Of a stretch of 64,000 nt of DNA, positions 23,162 to 31,243 are shown one piece after another. Positions within the stretch are counted from its first letter, which is position 1, and every line of letters starts with the position of its first letter. Location: NCBI GenBank assembly GCA_017502305.1, contig JAFVVG010000014.1, positions 1-64,000 on the forward strand, given 5' to 3'. The DNA comes from Clostridia bacterium (GTDB lineage Bacteria > Bacillota > Clostridia > Christensenellales > Aristaeellaceae). The position numbers were made by a program, and so were the translations under genes. The notes below the pieces were generated by a model. That model saw only the letters and a list, made by a program, of their open reading frames with translations. It was not told the origin of the DNA and made no database searches.

Positions 23162-24291
23162 TGGCTTTTTATCATGATGTTCCCGGCAAGAAGCCGGTGA
23201 AGAGGGATCACTCCCAGGATAAGTGGGAAGAAGAAGGCACCCGTTACCGCGGTGCGCGTCGCTTTGGCCCTGATGCGGATGACGATGGCGAACGCCGGAA
23301 CTTCCGTGGCGGCAACAACTACCGCGACAGCCGTTCCTATGACCAGAACCGGTGTAATGACAACCGCCGTGGTTATGATGACCGCCGGGATAATCGCCGG
23401 GATGATTTCCGCCCCCGCAGGGAGGATGACCGCCGGGATAACCGTTCCTTTGACAGGAAGCCCCGTAACGACCGCCGTTTCGAGGAGCCCCGTCAGGAGC
23501 GCTCCTACCGTGATTTCGAGCATAAGCCTGCTCCCGTGGCTGCCCCTGTGCAGGAAGAGATTGTTCACGAGAACCTGCTTTCCGGCCGCAACCCCATCCG
23601 CGAGGCCCTGAAGGCTGGCCGCGATATTGAGAAGCTGCTGGTGCAGCGCGGCGAGCTCTCCGGCTCTGCCCGCGAGATCGTGCAGATGGCCCGGGAACAG
23701 CACATCCTGGTGCAGGAAGTGGATAAGTCCCGCCTGGACGATATCACGCCCCATCACCAGGGCCTGCTGGCTTTTGCCTCAGCCTATCAGTATTCCACGG
23801 TGGACGCCATGCTGGCGGAAGCAGCCGAAAAGGGCGAGGATCCTTTCCTGATTCTGCTGGACGGCGTAACCGACCCCCACAACCTGGGCGCCATCATCCG
23901 CAGCGCCGAGTGCGTGGGCGCCCATGGCGTTATTGTGCCTGAGCGCCGCAGCGTGGGCCTGACCCCCGCCGCCGTGAAGGCTTCCGCCGGTGCTGTTGAG
24001 CACATGAAGGTGGCCCGTGTCACCAACCTGAACCGCACGCTGGAAGATCTGAAAAAGCAGAACGTGTGGGCCTATGCCCTGGACATGGACGGCGAGGACT
24101 ATGAGAAGGTCAACTTCAAGGGCGGTGTAGCCCTGGTGGTTGGCGCAGAGGGCGAGGGTGTGAGCCGTCTCACTCTGGAAACCTGCGATCAGAAGGTCTC
24201 CCTGCCCATGGCCGGCCATATCGACAGCCTGAATGCGTCTGTGGCCGCCGGCATTGTGATGTACCGTGTGCTGTCCTCCCGCAGAAAATGA
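23161..24291 (+). CDS. rlmB: 23S rRNA 2'-O-ribose methyltransferase RlmB-like (SPOUT) with long disordered N-terminus
   Basis: A 376-residue protein. Residues about 1-130 are a low-complexity tail rich in Arg, Asp and Asn (DDRRDNRR-type units), likely disordered and RNA-contacting. Residues about 138-210 form the ribosome-binding substrate domain (LLSGRNPIREALKAG). Residues about 220-376 are the SPOUT knot methyltransferase with NLGAIIRSAECVGAHGVI, VVGAEGEGVSR and SLNASVAAGI. RlmB methylates G2251 in the P-loop of 23S rRNA. A usual RlmB is about 245 residues, so the N-terminal extension is an addition. Overlaps the thyX stop and the rae1 start. Confidence 0.88.
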   Translation: MAFYHDVPGKKPVKRDHSQDKWEEEGTRYRGARRFGPDADDDGERRNFRGGNNYRDSRSYDQNRCNDNRRGYDDRRDNRRDDFRPRREDDRRDNRSFDRKPRNDRRFEEPRQERSYRDFEHKPAPVAAPVQEEIVHENLLSGRNPIREALKAGRDIEKLLVQRGELSGSAREIVQMAREQHILVQEVDKSRLDDITPHHQGLLAFASAYQYSTVDAMLAEAAEKGEDPFLILLDGVTDPHNLGAIIRSAECVGAHGVIVPERRSVGLTPAAVKASAGAVEHMKVARVTNLNRTLEDLKKQNVWAYALDMDGEDYEKVNFKGGVALVVGAEGEGVSRLTLETCDQKVSLPMAGHIDSLNASVAAGIVMYRVLSSRRK

Positions 24292-24794
24292 AACCGCTGC
24301 TGATTGTTGACGGGTATAACGTCATCGGAGCCTGGCGGGATGCTGAAAAATTTCAGTGGTCGTTGGACGAATGCCGTGACAGGCTGATGCATCAGCTGCA
24401 GGATTACAGCGGCTATGCTGGCGAGGAAGTCGTGCTTGTGTTCGACGGCTATCAGTCCGACAGGAAGGTCCGCACCGAGGAAAGCTACGGCAGCCTGACG
24501 CTGGTGTTTACCTGCCATGGCGAAACTGCCGACAGCTACATCGAACGGCTGGTAGCTCAGACGCCGAAGTACCGCAACGTGCGGGTGGCTACCTCCGATG
24601 GACTGGAGCAGTCCCAGGTGCTGGCTACAGGCGCCACAAGACTGACCTCGCGGGAGCTGCTTCGGGAGCTTCGGCAGCAGCGCAGTGCAGGGCTTGAAGC
24701 TCATCAGCATCAGAATCTTGGACGGAAGCAAAATCTGGCCGGGCGGCTCAGCGCCGATATGCTGAATGTGCTGGAGAAGCTGCGCAGGGGTTGA
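24288..24794 (+). CDS. rae1: NYN-domain endoribonuclease Rae1/YacP
   Basis: A 168-residue PIN-like NYN nuclease: LLIVDGYNVIGAW (first acidic motif), VVLVFDGYQSD, TADSYIERLV, and VRVATSDGLEQSQVLATGATRLTSREL. In Bacillus, Rae1 enters the ribosomal A-site and cuts mRNAs during translation. The ATG overlaps the rlmB stop (ATGA), so translation is coupled. The gene position directly before sigH is conserved in Firmicutes. Confidence 0.9.
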   Translation: MKPLLIVDGYNVIGAWRDAEKFQWSLDECRDRLMHQLQDYSGYAGEEVVLVFDGYQSDRKVRTEESYGSLTLVFTCHGETADSYIERLVAQTPKYRNVRVATSDGLEQSQVLATGATRLTSRELLRELRQQRSAGLEAHQHQNLGRKQNLAGRLSADMLNVLEKLRRG

Positions 24795-24827
24795 TCCCCA
24801 AAGAAAGTAACAAGGCAGGATACAACA

Positions 24828-25598
24828 ATGGATGACCGTGACATGGAATTCACAGAGGATGAGCTGGTCACGCTGAACGAGCTGCGCCGGGCGATGGAGT
24901 TCCAGGACGAAGAACAAAACGATGATATGCCGCTGCCAGAGACGGAAGAGGAGCGGGATGAGGAGCTGCCCATGATGTCCGATTACGCGGAACTCGCGGA
25001 TGAGGATGTTGTGGCTCTGTGCCGCCAGGGAGATACCATGGCGGAGGAATACCTGCTGAACAAGTATAAAAACTTTGTCCGCTCCAAGGCCCGCAGTTAT
25101 TTTCTCATCGGCGCAGACCATGAGGACATCGTGCAGGAAGGCATGATCGGCCTGTACAAAGCTATCCGTGACTTCCGCCCGGATAAGCTTTCGTCCTTCC
25201 GCGCGTTTGCGGAACTGTGCATCACACGGCAGATCATTACCGCCATCAAAACGGCTACCCGTCAGAAGCATATTCCGCTGAACAGCTATGTTTCCCTGAA
25301 TAAGCCCCTCTATGACGAGGAGTCCGACAGAACCCTGCTTGATGTGATCATTGAAGGCCGTGCCACCAACCCGGAAGAGCTGATCATCGGTCAGGAGGAC
25401 CTGAACAGCATCCACCACAAGATCGACGAGGTGCTCTCCGGCCTGGAGCAGGAAGTTCTTCGCGCCTATCTGGACGGCAAGAGCTATCAGGAGATCGCCG
25501 ATAACCTGGGCCGGCATGTGAAGTCCATCGATAACGCTTTGCAGCGTGTGAAGCGCAAGCTGGAGAAATACCTGGAGGAATCCGGCAAGGACGGGTGA
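24828..25598 (+). CDS. sigH: sporulation sigma factor SigH
   Basis: A 256-residue sigma factor. Region 2 includes LADEDVVALCRQGDTMAEEYLLNKYKNFVRSKARSYFLIGADHEDIVQEGMIGLYKAIRDF, and region 4 is LSGLEQEVLRAYLDGKSYQEIADNLGRHVKSIDNALQRVK. This is the SigH family that starts sporulation programmes. About 50 strongly acidic N-terminal residues precede region 2; Bacillus SigH (218 residues) lacks them, so they may modulate promoter choice or stability. Start supported by AAGGCAGG. Position after rae1 is conserved. Confidence 0.92.
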   Translation: MDDRDMEFTEDELVTLNELRRAMEFQDEEQNDDMPLPETEEERDEELPMMSDYAELADEDVVALCRQGDTMAEEYLLNKYKNFVRSKARSYFLIGADHEDIVQEGMIGLYKAIRDFRPDKLSSFRAFAELCITRQIITAIKTATRQKHIPLNSYVSLNKPLYDEESDRTLLDVIIEGRATNPEELIIGQEDLNSIHHKIDEVLSGLEQEVLRAYLDGKSYQEIADNLGRHVKSIDNALQRVKRKLEKYLEESGKDG

Positions 25599-25632
25599 TT
25601 GTTCTTGCGTTGTATTTCCTTGTGAAAAAAGG

Positions 25633-25661
25633 TTGTCAAACAAGGGAAAGAAGCGTATCAT
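25633..25661 (+). promoter_or_regulatory. promoter of the aroF leader transcript
   Basis: TTGTCA (25633-25638) and TATCAT (25656-25661), 17-base spacer, 29 bases before the leader peptide ATG. Confidence 0.75.
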
Positions 25662-25690
25662 AAGGATATTCAATGAAGGAGGATGCAACG

Positions 25691-25750
25691 ATGCTTCAGG
25701 CTCGCTACGCCAAGTATTATTACGTGCTGTACCAGACGTGCAGGGCGTGA
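25691..25750 (+). CDS. Tyr-rich leader peptide of the aroF attenuator
   Basis: A 19-codon frame encoding MLQARYAKYYYVLYQTCRA and ending TGA. Five of 19 residues are Tyr, including three in a row (TAT TAT TAC, 25715-25723). AAGGAGG (25676-25682) is a perfect ribosome binding site eight bases before the ATG. It lies between a promoter and a terminator that precede a DAHP synthase, the first enzyme of aromatic biosynthesis. The arrangement fits translation-coupled attenuation: scarce charged tRNA-Tyr stalls the ribosome on the Tyr codons and frees the antiterminator strand. The peptide is short and specific enough that chance is unlikely; function is inferred. Confidence 0.85.
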   Translation: MLQARYAKYYYVLYQTCRA

Positions 25751-25802
25751 TTTGGCGTGGATGCATCCATATCGCCCTGCAGCAAATGCTGTGGGGTTTT
25801 TT
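25738..25802 (+). promoter_or_regulatory. attenuator: alternative antiterminator and terminator of aroF
   Basis: TGCAGGGCG (25739-25747, end of the leader frame) is an exact reverse complement of CGCCCTGCA (25773-25781), forming an antiterminator. The same 3' strand, CCCTGCAGC (25775-25783), alternatively pairs with GCTGTGGGG (25788-25796) with two wobble pairs and an AAAT loop, followed by six T (25797-25802), a terminator. The two structures are mutually exclusive. Confidence 0.82.
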
Positions 25803-25836
25803 CATTTGAAGAAACGAAGCATGGAGGTATGGACAA

Positions 25837-26838
25837 ATGATCGTTATTCTCAAGCAGGAAGCACGGCAGGAACAGATTGACAAACTGACAGCTTTTTTCA
25901 ACGGCATGGGGCTGAAGATTCACCTCTCCCAGGGCGAGCATTCCACCATTATGGGTTTAGTTGGCGATACCAGCCGCATTGACGAGGATATGATCGTTAC
26001 CCTGGATGATGTGGAGGCGGTGCGCCGCATCCAGGAACCCTACAAGAAAGCCAACCGCAAGTTCCACCCGGCGGATTCCGTGATTGACTGCGGCGGTGTA
26101 AAGGTCGGCGGCGGCATGTTCCAGATTATCGCAGGCCCCTGCTCGGTGGAGAACGAGGAGCAGATTATCGGCATTGCCAGAGAGGTCAAAGCTGCTGGCG
26201 CAACGCTGCTGCGCGGCGGCGCCTTCAAGCCACGCACCTCGCCCTATGCTTTCCAGGGCCTGCATGGCGAGGGCATCCGGTTGCTGCTGGAAGCCAAGAA
26301 GGAAACCGGCCTGCCCATCGTGACGGAGATCATGGACATCAACCATCTGGATATGTTTGCCGATGTGGATGTCATTCAGGTGGGCGCCCGCAACATGCAG
26401 AACTTCGAGCTCCTCAAGGAACTGGGCAAGTGCGACAAACCCATCCTGCTCAAGCGTGGCTTGGCCAACACCCTGCAGGAGCTGCTGATGAGCGCTGAGT
26501 ATATCATGGCTGGAGGCAACGAGCGAGTGATCCTCTGCGAGCGTGGCATCCGCACCTTCGAGACAGCTACCCGCAACACGCTGGATCTAAGCTGTGTGCC
26601 GGTGCTTCATGGTTTGACTCATCTTCCGGTGATTATCGATCCCAGCCATGCCACAGGCGTCAGCCGCCTGGTGAAGCCCATGTCCCTGGCTGCTGCGGCC
26701 TGCGGGGCGGATGGGTTGATTATTGAGGTACACAACGATCCCAAGCATGCCCTGTGTGACGGCGCTCAGTCCCTGACACCGGAAGAGTTTGCGGATGTAG
26801 CCCAGCGGGTACAAGCGGTGCGGGCGTGCATTGCTTAA
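25837..26838 (+). CDS. aroF: 3-deoxy-7-phosphoheptulonate (DAHP) synthase, type I-beta with N-terminal ferredoxin-like domain
   Basis: A 333-residue DAHP synthase joining PEP and erythrose 4-phosphate, the entry step to chorismate. Residues about 1-68 form the ferredoxin-like regulatory domain ([17 protein letters not shown]) found in Thermotoga-type enzymes, where Tyr and Phe bind for feedback inhibition. The TIM barrel follows with [51 protein letters not shown] and [13 protein letters not shown] is ten bases before the ATG. The gene is preceded by a Tyr leader attenuator, so Tyr may act both on the enzyme and on transcription. Confidence 0.93.
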   Translation: MIVILKQEARQEQIDKLTAFFNGMGLKIHLSQGEHSTIMGLVGDTSRIDEDMIVTLDDVEAVRRIQEPYKKANRKFHPADSVIDCGGVKVGGGMFQIIAGPCSVENEEQIIGIAREVKAAGATLLRGGAFKPRTSPYAFQGLHGEGIRLLLEAKKETGLPIVTEIMDINHLDMFADVDVIQVGARNMQNFELLKELGKCDKPILLKRGLANTLQELLMSAEYIMAGGNERVILCERGIRTFETATRNTLDLSCVPVLHGLTHLPVIIDPSHATGVSRLVKPMSLAAAACGADGLIIEVHNDPKHALCDGAQSLTPEEFADVAQRVQAVRACIA

Positions 26839-26850
26839 GGAGGATGCTCT

Positions 26851-27378
26851 GTGGATGAGATGATGCTCGTTGTGCCTGATATTCGCTACGCGAAGGAGAT
26901 CATGGCCTATCGACAGGAAATGCTGGACGCTGGCAGCGAGATGGATGGCTGCGGTAACCTGCGCAGGTGTCAAAACGCCCAGGAGTGGGTTGACTTCAAT
27001 GAACGGCTGAAGCATGAAGAGACAAAACCGGAGCGCTGGGTGGTGTCAACGCAGTTTGCCTATGTGCGCAGGCGGGACGGACGCATCATGGGGATGCTGC
27101 AGGTGCGGCACTATCTCAATGAATATCTGCGGGAGTACGCCGGGCATATCGGGTATTCGGTGCGGCCAGCGGAGCGTCGAAAGGGGGTGGCCACCGCCAT
27201 GCTGCGGGATGCGCTGCCCTTTTGCAGGAGCATTGGGCTGGAGAAGGTCATGATTGCCTGCGAACCCTGCAACCCGGGCAGCCGTGGGACGATCCTGAAC
27301 AACGGCGGTATCTATTGGCGCACGGTGCACATGGATGCGGAGAATGTCGACCTGGAACAATATTGGATTGAAACATAA
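26851..27378 (+). CDS. GNAT N-acetyltransferase
   Basis: A 175-residue GNAT protein. The acetyl-CoA loop reads VRPAERRKGVATAMLRDALPFCRSIGLEKVMIAC, then a late CNPGSRGTILNNGG motif. The longer N-terminus (MDEMMLVVPDIRYAKEIMAYRQEML) and length match the group often annotated as GNAT with an N-terminal helical lid. GTG start with AAGGAGG seven bases upstream. It follows aroF by 12 bases, so it is probably read through from the aroF attenuator. No link to aromatic metabolism can be shown. Confidence 0.82.
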   Translation: MDEMMLVVPDIRYAKEIMAYRQEMLDAGSEMDGCGNLRRCQNAQEWVDFNERLKHEETKPERWVVSTQFAYVRRRDGRIMGMLQVRHYLNEYLREYAGHIGYSVRPAERRKGVATAMLRDALPFCRSIGLEKVMIACEPCNPGSRGTILNNGGIYWRTVHMDAENVDLEQYWIET

Positions 27379-27384
27379 TAAAAC

Positions 27385-27419
27385 GGCGCTGACGAGGCTG
27401 TCAGCGCCATGTTTTTTAT
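27385..27419. terminator. bidirectional terminator between aroF-GNAT and icd
   Basis: GGCGCTGAC (27385-27393) pairs with GTCAGCGCC (27400-27408), followed by ATG and six T; AAAA on the other flank serves the minus strand. Confidence 0.85.
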
Positions 27420-27421
27420 TT

Positions 27422-28618
27422 TCAGTTCATTCTGTCGGCGATGGCCTGGAGGAACTGCTTGCTGTTCACACCGGTGGCTTCGCCTTCCCACAGGAGGGCC
27501 AAGTCCTTGGTCATGATGCCGGATTCAATGGTGTCCAGGGTAGCCTTTTCCAGCTTGTCGGCAAAGGCGCACAGGTCGGGGAGATTGTCCAGCTCGCCGC
27601 GCTTGCGCAGGGCGCCGCTCCAGGCGAAGATGGTGGCCACGGGGTTGGTGCTGGTTTCTTCGCCCTTCAGGTGGCGGTAGTAGTGGCGGGTCACGGTGCC
27701 GTGGGCGGCCTCGTACTCAAACTTGCCGTCGGGGGAGACCAGCACGCTGGTCATCATGGCCAAGGAACCAAAGGCGGTGGCCACCATGTCGCTCATAACG
27801 TCGCCATCATAATTCTTGCAGGCCCAGATGAAGCCGCCCTTGGAGCGCACGACGCGGGCCACAGCATCGTCGATGAGGGTGTAGAAATACTCGATGCCGG
27901 CGGCCTCGAAGGCAGACTTGTAATCTTTATCGTAGATATCCTGGAAGATGTCCTTGAAGTTGTGGTCATAGGTCTTGCTGATGGTATCCTTGGTGGAGAA
28001 CCACAGGTCCTGCTTCACGCTCAGGGCATACTGGAAGCAGGCGTGGGCAAAGGAGGCAATGGAAGCGTCCACATTGTGCACACCCTGGAGGATACCGGAA
28101 CCCTTGAAATTGAACACCGTCTGCCGGATTTCCCGGCCGTCCTCTCCAGTGAAGACCAGTTCAGCCTTGCCGGCTCCGGGGACCTTGATTTCCACATTGC
28201 GGTAGATATCGCCGTAGGCGTGACGGGCGATGGTGATGGGCTTTTCCCAGGTGCGGACGGTGGGATGCACGCCCTTGACCAGGATGGGGGCGCGGAAAAC
28301 AGTGCCGTCAAGCATGGCGCGGATGGTGCCGTTGGGGCTCTTCCACATCTCATGGAGGTTATATTCCGTCATGCGCTGGGCATTGGGAGTAATGGTGGCG
28401 CACTTTACCGCTACGCCATACTTCTTGGTGGCCTCGGCGCTGTCGATGGTCACCTGATCGTTGGTTTCATCGCGGTGGGGCAGGCCCAGGTCATAATACT
28501 CAGTTTTCAGGTCAACAAAGGGGAGAATCAGCATTTCCTTGATATCAGCCCAGAGGATCCGGGTCATCTCGTCGCCGTCCATTTCCACCAGGGGCGTGGT
28601 CATCTGAATTTTCTGCAT
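27422..28618 (-). CDS. icd: NADP-dependent isocitrate dehydrogenase (eukaryotic-type subfamily)
   Basis: A 398-residue enzyme that oxidatively decarboxylates isocitrate to 2-oxoglutarate. The N-terminus [47 protein letters not shown] (substrate Ser and Arg residues) and [24 protein letters not shown] with [10 protein letters not shown] (NADP-binding) are those of the homodimeric type II group, not the E. coli type. The ATG at 28618 has GGAGGA nine bases upstream; an ATG three codons earlier overlaps that site. Single gene. Confidence 0.93.
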   Translation of the reverse strand: MQKIQMTTPLVEMDGDEMTRILWADIKEMLILPFVDLKTEYYDLGLPHRDETNDQVTIDSAEATKKYGVAVKCATITPNAQRMTEYNLHEMWKSPNGTIRAMLDGTVFRAPILVKGVHPTVRTWEKPITIARHAYGDIYRNVEIKVPGAGKAELVFTGEDGREIRQTVFNFKGSGILQGVHNVDASIASFAHACFQYALSVKQDLWFSTKDTISKTYDHNFKDIFQDIYDKDYKSAFEAAGIEYFYTLIDDAVARVVRSKGGFIWACKNYDGDVMSDMVATAFGSLAMMTSVLVSPDGKFEYEAAHGTVTRHYYRHLKGEETSTNPVATIFAWSGALRKRGELDNLPDLCAFADKLEKATLDTIESGIMTKDLALLWEGEATGVNSKQFLQAIADRMN

Positions 28619-28754
28619 AAGGCTCATTCCTCCACAGGATATTTTGTATACAATTCACGCTTTCATTTTACAGGAGCTTAAGAATCTCCGCAAGCCTTTG
28701 AACAGCAAAAGAACAGCAAGACCGAAAGATTAGAATTTGCTTAATATCCATGAG

Positions 28755-28775
28755 ATACCTTGACAGACGAGGTAT
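28755..28775. promoter_or_regulatory. inverted repeat over the padR promoter, candidate PadR operator
   Basis: ATACCT (28755-28760) and AGGTAT (28770-28775) form a 6-9-6 inverted repeat that covers the -35 box. This suits autorepression by the PadR regulator encoded just downstream. Confidence 0.55.
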
Positions 28776-28788
28776 ATAGACGTATAAT
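28760..28788 (+). promoter_or_regulatory. consensus promoter of padR-DUF4097
   Basis: TTGACA (28760-28765), 17-base spacer, TATAAT (28783-28788), a perfect sigma-A match 19 bases before the padR ATG. Confidence 0.9.
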
Positions 28789-28807
28789 GCAGCCAGGAGG
28801 TGAGGAA

Positions 28808-29137
28808 ATGGCATTGACGGCGGATATTCTCAGGGGATATACGGATACCATTATCCTGCGTCAGCTGGACAAAGCGGACAGCTACGGCTACCAGATCAAC
28901 AAAACGGTGGCGGACATCAGCGGCGGCAGCTTTGAATTAAAGGAAGCTACGCTGTACACTGCCTTCCGCCGGCTGGAGAACGGCGGATATATTCACTCCT
29001 ATTGGGGAGATGAAATGAGCGGCGCCAGAAGGAGATACTATTCGCTGACGGAGGCGGGCCGGGAAAAGCTTTCCCAGGACTGCCAGGCGTGGAAGGAAAC
29101 AAGATTGCTGATTGACCAGCTATTGGAGGAAGTATGA
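28808..29137 (+). CDS. PadR family transcriptional regulator
   Basis: A 109-residue winged-helix protein of the short PadR type. Features are RGYTDTIILRQLDKADSYGYQINKTV (helices 1-2), the recognition helix ELKEATLYTAFRRLENGGYI, the wing SGARRRYYSLTEAGREKL and a C-terminal dimer helix. PadR proteins repress small stress or transporter operons and often their own gene. GGAGGTGAGGAA precedes the ATG. The stop overlaps the start of the DUF4097 gene (ATGA), an arrangement seen repeatedly in Firmicutes. Confidence 0.92.
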   Translation: MALTADILRGYTDTIILRQLDKADSYGYQINKTVADISGGSFELKEATLYTAFRRLENGGYIHSYWGDEMSGARRRYYSLTEAGREKLSQDCQAWKETRLLIDQLLEEV

Positions 29138-30246
29138 TGAATACAACGGTTGCGCGCATTGTGGAGATCATGTTTCAGGATACGGTGATGAACGAGGAAG
29201 TTCAGGCCATCAAGGATGAAGTGATGAACAACTGCCAGGAACGATATCAGGATATGCTGGCCCGTGGCCTGGACGAGGATAGCGCCATTGCCGCTGTGGT
29301 GGACAGCCTCAAGGGTATGGAGGAGGTCATCGCTCAGTATCCCCGGAAGAACGCGGCCCACGTGGCTGAGGCGCAGAGCATGGTGTTTGATCCCTCTGTT
29401 GTCAGGATGGTAAGATGTTTTATGATTGCGGATGACGTGCGTATTGATCCTTCTGACGACGGAATGATCCACGTTCAGTACGACAGGGAGCTGATGCCGG
29501 AAACCACCGTTGAATTAAACGGTGATGTGCTGCGGATTGCCCGGCAGGGGATAATCAAGGAAAAGGTCGAGAAGGGTTTTCACATGAGCGGAAACTGGGA
29601 TACCTTCTCTGATCTGTTCAACGACCTGAAGAAGGCCATCAAGGGCATCAGCGTCAACATTGGCAACACCAGCGGCGAGATAAGGGTTGCGCTGCCTGCA
29701 TGCTGCGTCTTTGACATGGATATTCACACCACCAGCGGTGATGTTTCTGTGAGCGGTGTGAACGTGAATGACGTCATGGTGGAAACCACCAGCGGTGATG
29801 TGGAGATCCATCTGGACGAACATGTGGTTCCTGCCCAGATCAAGGTCAAGGGTGCCAGCGGCGACGCAAGCATTTTTGCCAATGCACGCAGCCTGCATGC
29901 CCATACGGTCAGCGGCGATGTGGAGTGCAACGGCAACTACGACAATGTGTTTGTCAACACCGTCAGCGGCGATGGGGAAGTCAACGGCAATATGCGAGAA
30001 GTGAAACTGAATTCTGTCAGCGGCGATATGGATCTGATTGTGCACGGAGATACGCTGCGGAAGGTTCATTGCAACACCACCAGCGGTGATCTGGAGATCC
30101 ATCTGCCCGCTGCCCTGCAGGGCCAGGTGAGCGTTCAGATGAACAGCATGAGCGGCGCCAAGCGCAACCGTTTCGGTGATCCAGTGGGCGCGCCCTTGGT
30201 TTATGTGCAGGCCAACAGCGTTTCCGGCGATGTGACACTGTGCTGA
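29134..30246 (+). CDS. DUF4097 beta-helix protein
   Basis: A 370-residue protein without signal peptide. Residues about 1-75 form a helical head resembling DUF1700-like domains (NTTVARIVEIMFQDTVMNEEV; LARGLDEDSAIAAVVDSL). The rest is a right-handed beta-helix-like DUF4097 region with about ten turns, each marked by SGD or SGE (NTSGE, TTSGD, GASGD, TVSGD, SVSGD). It is co-transcribed and translationally coupled with padR. Such pairs with a small membrane protein are common in Firmicutes but without an assigned function; envelope-stress sensing is a guess. Two adjacent ATGs exist; the first is used. Confidence 0.82.
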   Translation: MMNTTVARIVEIMFQDTVMNEEVQAIKDEVMNNCQERYQDMLARGLDEDSAIAAVVDSLKGMEEVIAQYPRKNAAHVAEAQSMVFDPSVVRMVRCFMIADDVRIDPSDDGMIHVQYDRELMPETTVELNGDVLRIARQGIIKEKVEKGFHMSGNWDTFSDLFNDLKKAIKGISVNIGNTSGEIRVALPACCVFDMDIHTTSGDVSVSGVNVNDVMVETTSGDVEIHLDEHVVPAQIKVKGASGDASIFANARSLHAHTVSGDVECNGNYDNVFVNTVSGDGEVNGNMREVKLNSVSGDMDLIVHGDTLRKVHCNTTSGDLEIHLPAALQGQVSVQMNSMSGAKRNRFGDPVGAPLVYVQANSVSGDVTLC

Positions 30247-30261
30247 CAAGGAGGAATGGCG

Positions 30262-30531
30262 ATGCAATATGTTATTGAGGCGGTCCGGCAAATTTTTCCG
30301 GGGCTGGGCTGCGGGTTTCTGATCTTTTCCATCGTGCAGGGATTTGCACAGCCCTGGTGGGGCATTGGGCTGCTTTGCTGCGTTCTGGGCGTGGTGCTGA
30401 ACTTCAACCTGATTCCAATTCCCAGCAATCTGCGTGCGCGGAACAAGGTGATGCATGTGCTGGAAAGGCTCTTGCCCTGGGTAACGCTGGTGCTGGTGAT
30501 CATCACGCTTGTGGTAAGCATCCTGGGATAA
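30262..30531 (+). CDS. small two- to three-segment membrane protein
   Basis: An 89-residue hydrophobic protein with segments at about 12-30 (GCGFLIFSIVQGF), 32-50 (GIGLLCCVLGVVLNFNLI) and 70-88 (WVTLVLVIITLVVSILG). AAGGAGG is eight bases before this ATG; an ATG two codons earlier is too close to it. It follows DUF4097 by 15 bases and is followed by a terminator, so it is the third member of the PadR module. I do not recognise a family. Confidence 0.7.
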   Translation: MQYVIEAVRQIFPGLGCGFLIFSIVQGFAQPWWGIGLLCCVLGVVLNFNLIPIPSNLRARNKVMHVLERLLPWVTLVLVIITLVVSILG

Positions 30532-30538
30532 ACAATTG

Positions 30539-30564
30539 AAGTGACCGTTCCCGGTCACTTTTTT
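30539..30564 (+). terminator. terminator of the padR module
   Basis: AAGTGACC (30539-30546) pairs with GGTCACTT (30553-30560) and runs into six T. Confidence 0.88.
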
Positions 30565-30622
30565 GTATACCTTGGAAAGTCGATGCGCACTCTATCAGCA
30601 TCAAGAATGTGCTGGAGGGCGT

Positions 30623-31243
30623 ATGTCGATTGGTATGCTGATCCTCACGGTGGTGGCCGTATTGGTTTTCTTTGGCGTTTTGCAGCGGGTTCTGGACAGG
30701 ATGTACCTGACGGACCGGATGGCCTTGCTGCTGATCGCAGCCATGTTTGCGGGTACGCTGCTGCCCAACATAACCATCGGAATGGTTTCTGTGAATGTAG
30801 GCGGTGCTTTGATCCCACTGGGCGTGTGCGCGTATTTGCTGATAAGGGCCAATGAAACGAAAGAGCGTATTCGAGCGCTTGCAGGCTCGCTGTTGACAGG
30901 AGCGGCGGTATTTGGTCTGTCCATCTTGCTTCCGGATGAACCGGAAACCATGTTCATGGATCCAAACCTGATCTACGGCATTGCCGGTGGCGTGATCGCC
31001 TGGTTACTGGGCCGAAGCCGGCGGGCTGCGTTTATCTGCGGCGTGGTGGGTGTGATCCTGGCTGACGTAGTCACGGCTTGTATCAACTGGAGCAAGGGCA
31101 TTGACCAGCAGCTGGTGCTGGGCGGCGCCGGCATGGGCGATACAGTGGTGATCAGCGGTGTGCTGGCTGTGCTTCTGACGGAACTCATAGGTGAGATAAC
31201 GGAACGAATCGTCCGCAAAAGGAAGGAGCGTGATGAAAAGTGA
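30623..31243 (+). CDS. DUF1614 membrane protein
   Basis: A 206-residue polytopic protein with about six membrane segments. The family-like stretch is LLIAAMFAGTLLPNITIGMVSVNVGGALIPLGVCAYLL, then IYGIAGGVIAWLLGRSRRAAFICGVVGVILADV and GGAGMGDTVVISGVLAVLL. DUF1614 is uncharacterised. GGAGGGCG is five bases before the ATG. The end overlaps the spoIIP start, so the pair is one operon. That coupling suggests a role in the sporulating cell, by inference only. Confidence 0.8.
   Translation: MSIGMLILTVVAVLVFFGVLQRVLDRMYLTDRMALLLIAAMFAGTLLPNITIGMVSVNVGGALIPLGVCAYLLIRANETKERIRALAGSLLTGAAVFGLSILLPDEPETMFMDPNLIYGIAGGVIAWLLGRSRRAAFICGVVGVILADVVTACINWSKGIDQQLVLGGAGMGDTVVISGVLAVLLTELIGEITERIVRKRKERDEK

Noticed and set aside
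29650-30240. CRISPR-like or tandem DNA repeats
   Set aside because: The periodic AGCGG(C/T)GA pattern is the coding sequence of SGD turns in the DUF4097 beta-helix, with irregular spacing and no spacers.
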